Shown here: in pieces, positions 34,361 through 43,148 of the stretch
How positions within the stretch are numbered: position 1 is the stretch's first letter
How the letters are laid out: every line of letters begins with the position of its first letter
DNA from: SVQP01 sp045603085
GTDB taxonomy: Bacteria > Bacillota > Clostridia > Oscillospirales > CAG-272
Length of the DNA stretch: 64,000 nt
Direction of reading: 5' to 3'
NCBI GenBank assembly: GCA_045603085.1
Contig: JAZULL010000113.1
Span: forward strand, 1 to 64,000
Position numbers and translations under genes: made by a program
Notes under the pieces: model-generated
Database searches by the model: none
Told to the model about the DNA's origin: nothing
The model's input: the letters and a program-made list of their open reading frames with translations, nothing else

Positions 34361-36691
34361 TTAACTGCAGCTTACCTTGAGCTTACCGTCCTGAACGGAT
34401 ACGGTAGCTTTGGTGTAGCTGCCGCGATAATCGGAAACGATGATCTCGGCAAGCGCGTCCTCTACGTTTTTCTGAATGTAGCGGCGCATATTTCTCGCAC
34501 CGTACTTTTGCGAGAAGGATTCCTTTGCGATCAGCGCGGACGCGGGCTGAGTCCACGTCAGGGTAAAGCCGCGCTCGGCAAGAACGCCTGCCAGCTGTCC
34601 GAGCATGATCTCTGCGATCTTGACAAAATCGGATTCGTCAAGATGTCTGAACGTAATGACCTCGTCAACGCGATTGATAAACTCGGGGCGCAGAAATTCA
34701 GCCAGTGCTTTTTCGGTGTTGCTTTGAGCCGTGCTGTCTGCATCGGACGAGAATCCCATGATGGATGAAGAACGGTTGGAGCCTGCATTGGTTGTCATGA
34801 CAATGACCGTGTTTTCAAAATTGACGGTTTTGCCGTGCGCATCTGTGATGCGACCGTCATCAAGAATCTGCAGAAGGATATTGAGCACGTCGGGATGTGC
34901 CTTCTCAATCTCGTCAAACAGTACCACGGAATAGGGTCTGCGGCGAATTTTTTCGGTCAGCTGACCTGCATCGTCATAGCCAACGTAGCCGGGAGGCGAG
35001 CCGATAATACGGGAAACGGAATGCTTTTCCATGAACTCGGACATATCAAGTCGAATCAGCGTCTCGGGAGACTGGAATAGGTCTTCTGCAAGAATTTTGA
35101 CAAGCTCGGTCTTACCAACTCCGGTTGGACCTGCGAAGATAAGGGAAACCGGCTTTCTCTTATAGGAAATGCCTGCGCGGTTGCGCTTGATGGCGCGTGC
35201 CACAGCTTCTACGGCATGATCCTGACCGATGATCTTTTCAAGCAGTCTTGCCTTAAGACTGTCAATACGTTCATATTCATTTCTCTTGATAGTGGTGGCA
35301 GGAATACCGGTCCAGATCTCGATAACCTGCGCAAGCTGATCGGGAGTCAACTCGATCTTCTTGCAATCCTCCTCAAGAACCTGCAGCTTTTCTGCCAGCT
35401 GCATTTCGGTTGCTTTGATCTTAGCGATCTTCTCATACCTGAGCTGTTCGTTTTTCTCCTGGTCAGAAGGAGCATTTTCAAGCTCTTCGCGCTCTTGCTT
35501 GAGAACAAGCAATCTGTCGCGGATCTCAAGAGATTCATTAAGCGGTGCACTGGAAAGAGAAAGTGCACTTGCCGCTTCATCCAACAGGTCGATCGCCTTA
35601 TCGGGCAGATAACGGTCGGTGATATATCTCTCCGAGAACACAACGGCACGTCTGAGCACGTCCTCAGGGATCGTGATATTGTGGTATTCCTCATAATAGT
35701 GCTTGATGCCGCGAAGCATTTCGACAGATTCCTCAACAGATGGCTCATTAACGGTTACGGGCTGGAATCTGCGTTCAAGCGCGGTATCCTTTTCAATATG
35801 CTTGCGGTATTCGGTCAGGGTAGTGGCTCCTATGACTTGTACCTCGCCGCGGGAGAGCGCAGGCTTGAGAATGTTGGCAGCGTTGATACTTCCCTCTCCG
35901 CCGCCTGCACCAACGATGTTATGCACCTCGTCGATGACAAGAATGACGTTACCGGCTTGCTTGACCTCTGTCAGAAGGCCGAGAATTCTTTGCTCAAACT
36001 GTCCGCGGAACTGCGTGCCCGCCACAAGTGCGGTCAGGTCTACCTGATAAAGCTCCTTGTTCTTGAGCTTGTACGGTACGTTTCCGCTCGCGATACGCAG
36101 AGCAAGCGCCTCTGCAATGGCGGTCTTACCTACACCGGGCTCACCGATCAGGCAGGGGTTATTTTTTTGCCTTCTGCAAAGGATCTGGATCACGCGTGCA
36201 AGCTCTGTTTCTCTGCCGACAATGCTGTCAAGTCTTCCCTGCCTTGCATGACCGGTCAGATGGCGGCAATAGGTGTTGAGAAACTTGTAATTGGGAGCAT
36301 CGGCTTTTTTTTCACCCTTTTTGGATTTTTTATCCTTTTCATTATTTCTCGGTCCGGGCTCTGACGGAATAATTCCGTCAGTCTCTTCATCCTCACCGTC
36401 GCCAAACAGCTTGGGAATATCTATCGCAGGTGCGCCGCCGTCCTCATGATCGTCCATTTCGGAGGGAAGCTCTCTGTTCTGAAACATATTGTTGAGCTCG
36501 TCCTCCATATCCTCCAGCTGATCTGCAGAAAGACCGAGCTGGTTGGAAAGATCACCAAGCATATTTTCCATGGGAATTCCCATTTCCTTGGCGCATTTAA
36601 TGCAAAGGCCTTTACTGACCTTGTTTTCATTTTCGTATTTGGTAACGAATATTACTGCCACTCGTTTGTGACAATTGGAACACATAACCAT
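34361..36691 (-). CDS. clpE: ClpE-type AAA+ unfoldase with N-terminal zinc finger
   Basis: ATP-dependent unfoldase that feeds ClpP. The 776 residues begin with a C4 zinc finger (C4, C7, C30, C33), then a charged linker (to about 135) and two AAA domains: Walker A GEPGVGKT (183-190) with VIDEVH (252-257), and GPTGVGKT (521-528) with LFDEIEKAHP, plus an MGF loop near 634 that matches the ClpP-binding loop. There is no Clp_N repeat domain, so it is ClpE-type rather than ClpC. The middle coiled segment (about 380-450) is short. AAGGAGA precedes the ATG. A MecA adaptor is encoded at 60.5 kb. It follows the DUF5711 gene by 26 bases. Confidence 0.93.
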   Translation of the reverse strand: MVMCSNCHKRVAVIFVTKYENENKVSKGLCIKCAKEMGIPMENMLGDLSNQLGLSADQLEDMEDELNNMFQNRELPSEMDDHEDGGAPAIDIPKLFGDGEDEETDGIIPSEPGPRNNEKDKKSKKGEKKADAPNYKFLNTYCRHLTGHARQGRLDSIVGRETELARVIQILCRRQKNNPCLIGEPGVGKTAIAEALALRIASGNVPYKLKNKELYQVDLTALVAGTQFRGQFEQRILGLLTEVKQAGNVILVIDEVHNIVGAGGGEGSINAANILKPALSRGEVQVIGATTLTEYRKHIEKDTALERRFQPVTVNEPSVEESVEMLRGIKHYYEEYHNITIPEDVLRRAVVFSERYITDRYLPDKAIDLLDEAASALSLSSAPLNESLEIRDRLLVLKQEREELENAPSDQEKNEQLRYEKIAKIKATEMQLAEKLQVLEEDCKKIELTPDQLAQVIEIWTGIPATTIKRNEYERIDSLKARLLEKIIGQDHAVEAVARAIKRNRAGISYKRKPVSLIFAGPTGVGKTELVKILAEDLFQSPETLIRLDMSEFMEKHSVSRIIGSPPGYVGYDDAGQLTEKIRRRPYSVVLFDEIEKAHPDVLNILLQILDDGRITDAHGKTVNFENTVIVMTTNAGSNRSSSIMGFSSDADSTAQSNTEKALAEFLRPEFINRVDEVITFRHLDESDFVKIAEIMLGQLAGVLAERGFTLTWTQPASALIAKESFSQKYGARNMRRYIQKNVEDALAEIIVSDYRGSYTKATVSVQDGKLKVSCS

Positions 36692-36717
36692 TTATCGTCA
36701 ATCTCCTTAGAAATATA

Positions 36718-37959
36718 TCAATCAAATTCAATGCTGTAATAGGCGGCACTTTGTCCCCCGCAGATCAGCACCTCGTCATCGGCGCAGACCAATAGCTCCT
36801 TGCCGTCGGTATCGCATTCGACAAGCACGTATTCACCCGTCTTGGGGTGAATGCGAACCACTCCTTTTTCAGTCAGCATATAAAGATCGTTTTCATATAC
36901 CACAATACGCGACACCTTGGAGGTAAACTCATTGTCTACGACCAGGTTGCCGTTCTTATCCGTCACGATAAGTCGGTGGGTATCGGTCACAGCATTGATT
37001 GTGAACAAAAGTGCAATATGCTGATCGTTTGCATCAGCCAGAGAAAGATGCATGCTGCCGAAATTTACCGTGCGCAGTACGACACCGTCGTCCACGGAAA
37101 CAACGTATGCAGCATTATCGCAAAGCAAAAAAATCCTGCGCTCGTCGATGAATCTGACGCTGTATGGAAAAGCACCCTCAAAGGTCATTTCTGACATCGT
37201 ATCATGCTCGCCGGGAGCAGCGATGACAAGCGTCGTGTTATAAGCGCCATCTATTGACGCAGAGGTTGTAAAAGCAACGCGCTTTCCGGAATTGCTGATA
37301 TCGGCATCGATAACCATCTGATTTCTCAGATATGCCGTACTCAACTCGTAATTTTTTGTATAGACCCGTACGGCACCTGTATGCTCATAAGTCTGCGTGA
37401 CGACTACGTAGGCACCGCTGTCGGAAACGGCACCGCCGAGAACGGGGTAATCAAACTCCTCGTGACGGACACAAACAAAAGAATTATAAAGCGAATAGCT
37501 CTTCTCACCCACGTCATACACCAGCAGAAAGCTATCCGAGCTTTTCATGATAGGCGAAACGTATTCGGGAGAATCATTCAGCGTTTCGCGACCGGTTGCT
37601 GTAAACAGCTGCAGTCCCGAATCACCCGCAACGGCAAGGCCTCCACGGTACAGCGCAAAGGTACGGTTACGCTCTGCCGTTTCATAATTGATAATGCCCT
37701 CTGTACCCGAGAACAGATTGGATGCCGTGCTGATGTCCTTTGCCAGATAATAGAGGTTTTCGTATGTCAAAAGATCAATATTGGTCAGCATAGCAACAGC
37801 GGAAAAAACCAGCAATGCTGCCAAGGCAATCAGAAACAGTGAGTGATAAACGTTAGAAACGTGATCAAAATAGGAATTGACCGGATTTTCAAAGCGAATC
37901 TCCTCACCCTCGGAAACAGCGCGCTTACGGTTCCAAGGCCATAAGGTCTTATTCTTCAT
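36718..37959 (-). CDS. DUF5711 family membrane-anchored beta-propeller-like protein
   Basis: A 413-residue protein of DUF5711, a Firmicutes family of unknown function. It has a basic N terminus (KNKTLWPWNRKR), one membrane segment (about 39-58, SLFLIALAALLVFSAVAML) and an extracytoplasmic repeated beta-strand domain with recurring segments such as LYRGGLAVAGDSGLQLF, LLVYDVGEKSYSLYN and LLCDNAAYVVSVDDGVV that suggest a propeller. Start at 37959 behind GGAGGGTAAAT. It overlaps truA by 11 bases and precedes clpE in an operon. No enzyme motif is seen. Confidence 0.82.
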   Translation of the reverse strand: MKNKTLWPWNRKRAVSEGEEIRFENPVNSYFDHVSNVYHSLFLIALAALLVFSAVAMLTNIDLLTYENLYYLAKDISTASNLFSGTEGIINYETAERNRTFALYRGGLAVAGDSGLQLFTATGRETLNDSPEYVSPIMKSSDSFLLVYDVGEKSYSLYNSFVCVRHEEFDYPVLGGAVSDSGAYVVVTQTYEHTGAVRVYTKNYELSTAYLRNQMVIDADISNSGKRVAFTTSASIDGAYNTTLVIAAPGEHDTMSEMTFEGAFPYSVRFIDERRIFLLCDNAAYVVSVDDGVVLRTVNFGSMHLSLADANDQHIALLFTINAVTDTHRLIVTDKNGNLVVDNEFTSKVSRIVVYENDLYMLTEKGVVRIHPKTGEYVLVECDTDGKELLVCADDEVLICGGQSAAYYSIEFD

Positions 37960-38737
37960 ATTTACCCTCCGATCTGTCATGGTATTCTACAAAATTCAGA
38001 TAAAGTCCGTGTGCGGGCGCAGTCATACCCGCAAGAGATCTGTCCTTGGAGGCAATGATGTCCGAAATATCTTCGGGCGCGATCTTATGCTCGGCAACAG
38101 CAACAAGTGTGCCTGCCATGATACGAACCATATTATAAAGAAATCCGTCTGCTGCGACGTAAAATTCTATCACGTTACCGGATCTGGACACACGTGCATA
38201 CTTAACAGTGCGCACGGCATGAGCTACCTTCGAGCCCTGCGCCATAAAAGAGGTAAAATCATGCGTGCCGCAAAAATGATCGGCAGCAGCCTGCATGCGC
38301 GCAAGATCAGCATCCGAGATGGTCTTGGGATAAAACCATGCGCGATCCTGCTCAAAAGGGCTTCTGCAGGGGCTGTTGTAAATACGGTACACGTATTCTT
38401 TATAGTATACGTCGTAGCGCGGATGAAATGTGCTGTCCACAAATTCAGCATCATATACCGAAATATCGGCGGGCAGATGCGCATTGAGTGCTACGGGAAT
38501 ACGTTGCAGAGGGATAGACGTTTCAAGACAGTCAGTTCCGTGTGCGGCTACAGTCACGCAAAACATATTTGCGTGCACGCCGCTGTCAGTGCGACTGCAG
38601 CCCGTGACGTCACAGCGCGTACCGAACAGTGCGGCACACGCGGCGGTCAACTCGCCCTGTACGGTCGGTTGATCCCCCTGGACCTGATAGCCGTTATATG
38701 CAGTTCCGAGATAGCGCAAGCGCAAAAACAGCTTCAT
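37949..38737 (-). CDS. truA: tRNA pseudouridine synthase A
   Basis: Modifies U38-U40 in tRNA anticodon arms. The 262-residue product has RLRYLGTAYNGYQVQ, the catalytic Asp in GCSRTDSGVHANMF, RYDVYYKEYVYRIYN and FLYNMVRIMAGTLV. The ATG at 38737 is behind ACGGAGG; a longer frame extends into ecfT. The gene ends 11 bases inside the next gene. The ecfA1-ecfA2-ecfT-truA order is typical of Firmicutes. Confidence 0.96.
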   Translation of the reverse strand: MKLFLRLRYLGTAYNGYQVQGDQPTVQGELTAACAALFGTRCDVTGCSRTDSGVHANMFCVTVAAHGTDCLETSIPLQRIPVALNAHLPADISVYDAEFVDSTFHPRYDVYYKEYVYRIYNSPCRSPFEQDRAWFYPKTISDADLARMQAAADHFCGTHDFTSFMAQGSKVAHAVRTVKYARVSRSGNVIEFYVAADGFLYNMVRIMAGTLVAVAEHKIAPEDISDIIASKDRSLAGMTAPAHGLYLNFVEYHDRSEGKYEE

Positions 38738-38757
38738 GTCAGCCTCCGTTAAAAAGT

Positions 38758-39582
38758 TTAAAGTGTATAACCGATCCCCCAGAAATTGCAGGATACAACA
38801 CCCGACAGCACGAGTGCGCAAAGAATAAGAGCTACGATATCGAATGCGTGCAGACGCATGCTGGTCATACGGGTTCTGCCGTCACCGCCGCGATAGCAGC
38901 GACAAGTCATAGCGGTAGCAAGCTCAAATGCGCGTCTGAATACAGATGCAAACAGCGGAATGAGAATGGGTATGAGAGATTTGATTCTCTTGACCAGATT
39001 CCCCTCGGTAAAGCCCGCTCCCCTTGCCTTCTGTGCCGCAATGATCTTCTCTGCCTCCTCCATGATCGTTGGGATGAAGCGTAATGCAATCGACATCATC
39101 ATGGAAAACTCATGCACCGGAAGTTTGAATACTCTGAGCGGTGCAAGAAGTCTTTCCAAAGCGTCAGTCAATGCAATGGGTGTTGTGGTATAGGTCAGAA
39201 GCATGCAGGTGCCTACGATCATGGCAAGAATTCTGATCGCAATAAACAGCGCACTGTAAAGCCCCCTTTGATAAATCTCAAGCTTCCAGAAGCTCCAGAG
39301 CGGCTGTGTATCCACCTCTTTGGTCAGGAAGATATTGATCGCCACCGTCAGAACCAGAATGAACATGACCACGCGGATACTGCCGAGCACGGTTTTGAGC
39401 GGTATACGGCTCATGAAGACCAAAGCCAGCGTAAATGCGCTCAATACCGCAAAGCCAAGTAGATTCTTGCAAATAAATGCCGCAAGAATGAACAGCACGG
39501 CGATGATCAGCTTGATTCTCGGATCAAGCCTGTGCAGTGGCGACCGGGCAGGATAAAACTGCCCAAGTGCAATACTTTTCAT
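38758..39582 (-). CDS. ecfT: Energy-coupling factor transporter transmembrane protein EcfT
   Basis: Core membrane subunit of group II ECF vitamin and metal importers. The 274 residues contain about six helices and the coupling region near AAQKARGAGF (first Ala-Arg-Gly motif) and MTCRCYRGGDGRTRM, where the second X-R-G motif reads Y-R-G. Interacts with EcfA1/EcfA2 encoded just upstream and with substrate-binding S components elsewhere in the genome. Gap of 17 bases to ecfA2. Confidence 0.95.
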   Translation of the reverse strand: MKSIALGQFYPARSPLHRLDPRIKLIIAVLFILAAFICKNLLGFAVLSAFTLALVFMSRIPLKTVLGSIRVVMFILVLTVAINIFLTKEVDTQPLWSFWKLEIYQRGLYSALFIAIRILAMIVGTCMLLTYTTTPIALTDALERLLAPLRVFKLPVHEFSMMMSIALRFIPTIMEEAEKIIAAQKARGAGFTEGNLVKRIKSLIPILIPLFASVFRRAFELATAMTCRCYRGGDGRTRMTSMRLHAFDIVALILCALVLSGVVSCNFWGIGYTL

Positions 39583-39599
39583 AAAATAAATTCCTTAGT

Positions 39600-40460
39600 T
39601 CAGAAAGTTAATTTCAAGGCGCGTATCAGCTCGGCAGTTGCCTGCTCCTTGGTGCAGACGCCCGTATCCACGTCAAGCCCCTGTGCGGCAAGCAGACGCA
39701 TAATCTGGGTGATCTGCGGAATGTCAAGGCCGGCCGCTGCAAGCAAATCGCTGTCCGCAAAAACGTCGTGAACGTTTCCTGCAAGCATGACGCGAGCCCG
39801 GTTCATAACGACAATGTCCTCACAGTATTCGGCCATATCCTCCATACTGTGGCTGATAATGATTACGGTAGCACCGGTTTTATCGCGATAGGCGCGAATG
39901 CCGGCAAAGATTTCCGCGCGACCGCGAGGATCAAGTCCCGCTGCGGGCTCATCGAGCACAAGGATCTCCGGTTGCATTGCCATAATTCCGGCAATAGCGA
40001 CGCGGCGTTTCTGACCGCCCGACAGATCAAACGGAGACTGACTTAATACACTCTCATCAAGTCCGACAAAACGGATGGCATCTTGAACACGCTTGAGGAT
40101 CTCATCTTTATCAAGACCCATATTCGCAGGGCCAAACGCGATATCTGCGGCAACCGTTTCTTCAAACAGCTGATATTCCGGATACTGCATAACAAGGCCA
40201 ACGCGGAAGCAAAGACGAGTTCCCTTGTACTTTTTGTCCCAGATATCCTCACCGTCAAGCAGTACCTGACCCGAGAAAGGCTTCTCCAGGCCGTTAAAAA
40301 GCTGTGCCAACGTTGATTTGCCCGAACCGGTATGTCCGATCAGGCCCGTGATGCGACCGCTTTGCACACCAAAGCTGACGTCGTCAAGCGCTTTGACCTC
40401 AAATGCGGTTCCCTTTCCGTAATAGAAGGATACGTTTTTCAACTCAAGCTTTACTGACAT
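39600..40460 (-). CDS. ecfA2: ECF transporter ATPase EcfA2
   Basis: ABC-type ATPase for the ECF module. The 286 residues have Walker A GHTGSGKST, Q-loop VMQYPEYQLF, signature LSGGQKRRVAIAG and Walker B ILVLDEPAAGLDP. The start overlaps the ecfA1 stop by 10 bases, with AGGAGG in ecfA1. The Q-loop/YPEYQLFE pattern is typical of EcfA2 (EcfA1 has NPDNQLV). Confidence 0.95.
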   Translation of the reverse strand: MSVKLELKNVSFYYGKGTAFEVKALDDVSFGVQSGRITGLIGHTGSGKSTLAQLFNGLEKPFSGQVLLDGEDIWDKKYKGTRLCFRVGLVMQYPEYQLFEETVAADIAFGPANMGLDKDEILKRVQDAIRFVGLDESVLSQSPFDLSGGQKRRVAIAGIMAMQPEILVLDEPAAGLDPRGRAEIFAGIRAYRDKTGATVIIISHSMEDMAEYCEDIVVMNRARVMLAGNVHDVFADSDLLAAAGLDIPQITQIMRLLAAQGLDVDTGVCTKEQATAELIRALKLTF

Positions 40461-41329
40461 ACGTTCATACCTCCTGCGGTAAGAATGATATCAGCACAAG
40501 CCTTGGGCGTGATGCCGCAAGCATCGGTGTTCAACCCGTGCGCGCGAAGCTCCTCGATCAGTTGCGCACATTGCGGCAGCTCAAGTCCTGCACGGCGAAG
40601 CTCGCTCGCCTTGGCAAATACCTGCTCGGGAGCACCGTCCATGGCGATCTTGCCGTCCAGCAGAACGATCACGCGATCTGCTCTGACAGCCTCCTCCATA
40701 TAGTGGGTGATGGTCAATACGGTAATGCCGTGCTCACGGTTGAGCTTTTCCATGGTCGCCACGATCTCTTTGCGGCCAACAGGGTCAAGCATTGCCGTGG
40801 ATTCGTCGAAAATGATGCAATCGGGCATCATGGCAATGACGCCTGCAATGGCAACTCTCTGCTTCTGACCGCCCGAGAGTCTGTGGGGCTCTCTCTTGGC
40901 AAACTCGGTCATGTTGACTGTTGAGAGCGCCTCGTCAACGCGGCGTCTGATCTCTGCAGGAGCAAGTCCGAGATTTTCCGGACCGAAGGCAACGTCTTCT
41001 TCGACGATGGTAGCCACCAATTGGTTATCGGGATTCTGAAATACCATACCGATCTTTTTGCGCAAGTCATACGCCATGTCCTCGTTCATATCTTCGGAGA
41101 GAATATTTTCGCCGTCCACAAGGATTTCGCCGCGTGCATGCTCAAAATCGTCAATAACAAGGTTGAGCAGCTTGGCAAGCGTGGATTTGCCCGAGCCGTT
41201 TTTGCCGAGAATGGCAACGTATTCACCGCGCGCGATCTCAAGGTCAATACCGCGAAGCACCGGTACCTCTTGACCGTTTTCGGTTCTGTATGCATATTCC
41301 AGATTTTTGATCTGAATGAAATCTGCCAT
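40451..41329 (-). CDS. ecfA1: ECF transporter ATPase EcfA1
   Basis: Partner ATPase of EcfA2. The 292 residues carry Walker A GKNGSGKSTLAKL, VFQNPDNQLVATIVEEDVAFGPENLG, LSGGQKQRVAIAG and CIIFDESTAMLDP. Start at 41329 behind CAGAGGT, overlapping nothing important upstream; the longer frame to 41362 lies in the methyltransferase gene. All catalytic residues appear conserved. Confidence 0.95.
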   Translation of the reverse strand: MADFIQIKNLEYAYRTENGQEVPVLRGIDLEIARGEYVAILGKNGSGKSTLAKLLNLVIDDFEHARGEILVDGENILSEDMNEDMAYDLRKKIGMVFQNPDNQLVATIVEEDVAFGPENLGLAPAEIRRRVDEALSTVNMTEFAKREPHRLSGGQKQRVAIAGVIAMMPDCIIFDESTAMLDPVGRKEIVATMEKLNREHGITVLTITHYMEEAVRADRVIVLLDGKIAMDGAPEQVFAKASELRRAGLELPQCAQLIEELRAHGLNTDACGITPKACADIILTAGGMNVCQ

Positions 41330-41331
41330 AA

Positions 41332-42192
41332 TTACCTCTGCCAGCGGGAGCTTGCACCGCAAGGCAAATAGCCGCCGGTGCGCGTGACCTTAAGGCCCAA
41401 CTCTCCGGATTCGACGTGTCCGCCAAACTTGCGCGCCACATTCAGCTCCAAAAGATAGCTCATGGTCATGGGAGAGAGTCCCGTCGTATAAGAATTGATC
41501 AGGAAGAACAGCGGCTGATCCGAGAGCAGCTGTGCGGCAAGACATACGAATTCATCTACGCAATCCTCCAGCTTCCAGACCTCTCCTCCCGGGCCTCTGC
41601 CATAAGAGGGGGGGTCCATGATAATGCCGTCATATTTGTTGCCACGTCTGATCTCACGTTCCACAAACTTCTTACAATCATCCACAATGTAGCGGATGGG
41701 CGCGTTTTCCAACCCCGAGAGCGCGGCGTTTTCCTTTGCCTGCGCAACAATACCCTTTGCGGCGTCCACATGCACAACGGATGCACCTGCGGCCGCTGCT
41801 GCTACAGTCGCGCCGCCGGTATAGGCAAACAGGTTGAGCACCTTGACGGGTCTTTTGGCATCCTTGATCAGCCCCGAGAACCAATCCCAGTTTGCCGCCT
41901 GCTCGGGAAACAGTCCCGTGTGCTTAAAGCCCATGGGGCGCAGGACGAATTTAAGATCACCGTATGAAATGTTCCAGGATGCGGGAAGCTTGTTGTGTAC
42001 CCATGCGCCACCGCCCGAGGAGGAGCGACGGTAAACACCGTCGGCGCGTTTCCATGCGGGATGATCGGCAACGCCCTTCCATATAATCTGAGGATCGGGT
42101 CTTACCAGTATATATTTCCCCCAGCGCTCAAGACGTTCACCGTCCGAGGTATCCAGGAGCTCGTAGTCTTTCCAATTTTCAGAGCACCACAT
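41332..42192 (-). CDS. Class I SAM-dependent methyltransferase, RlmI/RlmK-like
   Basis: A 286-residue Rossmann-fold methyltransferase related to 23S rRNA m5C/m7G methylases. The SAM site is LNLFAYTGGATVAAAAAGA, with HVDAAKG as motif II and the DPPSYGRG catalytic motif IV (DPPxY). The C-terminal part lacks a separate PUA domain. Start at ATG 42192 because GGAGAGAA sits in the preceding 12 bases; a TTG at 42207 would place translation before that site. It lies between ruvC (18 bases upstream) and ecfA1. Target RNA unknown. Confidence 0.9.
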   Translation of the reverse strand: MWCSENWKDYELLDTSDGERLERWGKYILVRPDPQIIWKGVADHPAWKRADGVYRRSSSGGGAWVHNKLPASWNISYGDLKFVLRPMGFKHTGLFPEQAANWDWFSGLIKDAKRPVKVLNLFAYTGGATVAAAAAGASVVHVDAAKGIVAQAKENAALSGLENAPIRYIVDDCKKFVEREIRRGNKYDGIIMDPPSYGRGPGGEVWKLEDCVDEFVCLAAQLLSDQPLFFLINSYTTGLSPMTMSYLLELNVARKFGGHVESGELGLKVTRTGGYLPCGASSRWQR

Positions 42193-42210
42193 ATCGTTTC
42201 TCTCCAATCA

Positions 42211-42705
42211 TTAGTTATAGTATCCTGCCAGTCGGGAGCACCCGCTGTGCCCGTGGCAAACGGCAATGGCAAGTGCATCGGCTGTATCGTCGGGCTTGGG
42301 CGGCTTGGGAAGTCCCAACAGCGTGGTGACCATGGTAATCACCTGCTTTTTTTCTGCCCTGCCATAACCGACAACCGCCTGCTTGACCTGAAGCGGTGTA
42401 TATTCAGCGACGGTTATGCCGTGCTGAATGCCCGAAAGCAGGATCACACCCCTCGCCTCGGCAACCGCAATGCCCGTTGTTACGTTTGTATTGAAAAACA
42501 GCTCTTCTACAGCCATTTGATCAGGCTTATAACGGTCCAGAAGCTCGTTCATACCGTTCCAGATCAACTCAAGACGTTTTTGCGTTGGCATACCTGCAGG
42601 TGTTTGAATCGAACCATAGCCAAGCGTCTGAAATTTGACACCGTTGTAAGAAACCACTCCCCAGCCTACAATGGCGAGTCCGGGGTCAATGCCGAGTATG
42701 ACCAT
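42211..42705 (-). CDS. ruvC: Crossover junction endodeoxyribonuclease RuvC
   Basis: Resolves Holliday junctions. The 164-residue protein has the catalytic Asp7 in VILGIDPGLAIVGWG, VEELFFNTNVT with the second acid, and PDDTADALAIAVCH with the last two. Start at 42705 behind CGGGAGG; twelve upstream codons were rejected. It is the first gene of a ten-gene minus-strand operon, whereas ruvA and ruvB lie in the divergent operon that starts less than 250 bases away. Confidence 0.96.
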   Translation of the reverse strand: MVILGIDPGLAIVGWGVVSYNGVKFQTLGYGSIQTPAGMPTQKRLELIWNGMNELLDRYKPDQMAVEELFFNTNVTTGIAVAEARGVILLSGIQHGITVAEYTPLQVKQAVVGYGRAEKKQVITMVTTLLGLPKPPKPDDTADALAIAVCHGHSGCSRLAGYYN

Positions 42706-42754
42706 ATTTCCTCCCGTTTTGAAAAGCACACTTTTCCACAATAATTCACTCTAA

Positions 42755-42783
42755 ATTATAACACGAAAAAAAGTCGCTGTCAA
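42755..42783 (-). promoter_or_regulatory. Sigma-A promoter of the ruvC operon
   Basis: Minus strand TTGACA and TATAAT with 17 bases between, 50 bases before the ruvC start. Confidence 0.85.
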
Positions 42784-42832
42784 ATACATTTTATTAATTT
42801 ATAAAATTATTTATAATTTATACTAATAATCG

Positions 42833-42861
42833 TTTACAAAGCGGCAGAATTATGGTATAAT
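42833..42861 (+). promoter_or_regulatory. Sigma-A promoter of the DUF951-yfhO operon
   Basis: TTTACA and TATAAT with 17 bases between, 63 bases before the DUF951 ATG. Confidence 0.78.
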
Positions 42862-42923
42862 AGGATAGATATGACTGTTTATTTCAGTTTCGGGCGAATT
42901 ACCCAATTTAACGGAGAAGCAAC

Positions 42924-43148
42924 ATGAACATTTTGAAATTCCAGGTTGGTGATATACTGCACCTTAAGAAGCCGCATCCCTGCTCCTCTTCCGATTTTGT
43001 TATAAAACGCGTCGGAAGCGTTGTCAGGATCGTTTGTCTTGGCTGCGGGAGAGACATGAACGTTGACCGCATCAAACTGGAAAAATCAGTTAAGAGTATG
43101 ACTGCTGCCCAGATCGAGCAATCACAAGGAAAGGATCGTATTCAATGA
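42924..43148 (+). CDS. DUF951 small protein
   Basis: A 74-residue protein of DUF951. Visible hallmarks are FQVGDILHLKKPHPCSSSDFVIKRVG and IVCLGCGR, followed by a basic helix. The Cys pair in CLGC, with the earlier HPC, suggests metal binding or nucleic acid binding; function unknown. ACGGAGAAG precedes the ATG. Its TGA overlaps the start of the YfhO gene (ATGA). Confidence 0.9.
   Translation: MNILKFQVGDILHLKKPHPCSSSDFVIKRVGSVVRIVCLGCGRDMNVDRIKLEKSVKSMTAAQIEQSQGKDRIQ

Noticed and set aside
35216..36364. Plus-strand open frame of about 380 codons
   Set aside because: Antisense of clpE, which has both Walker motifs.
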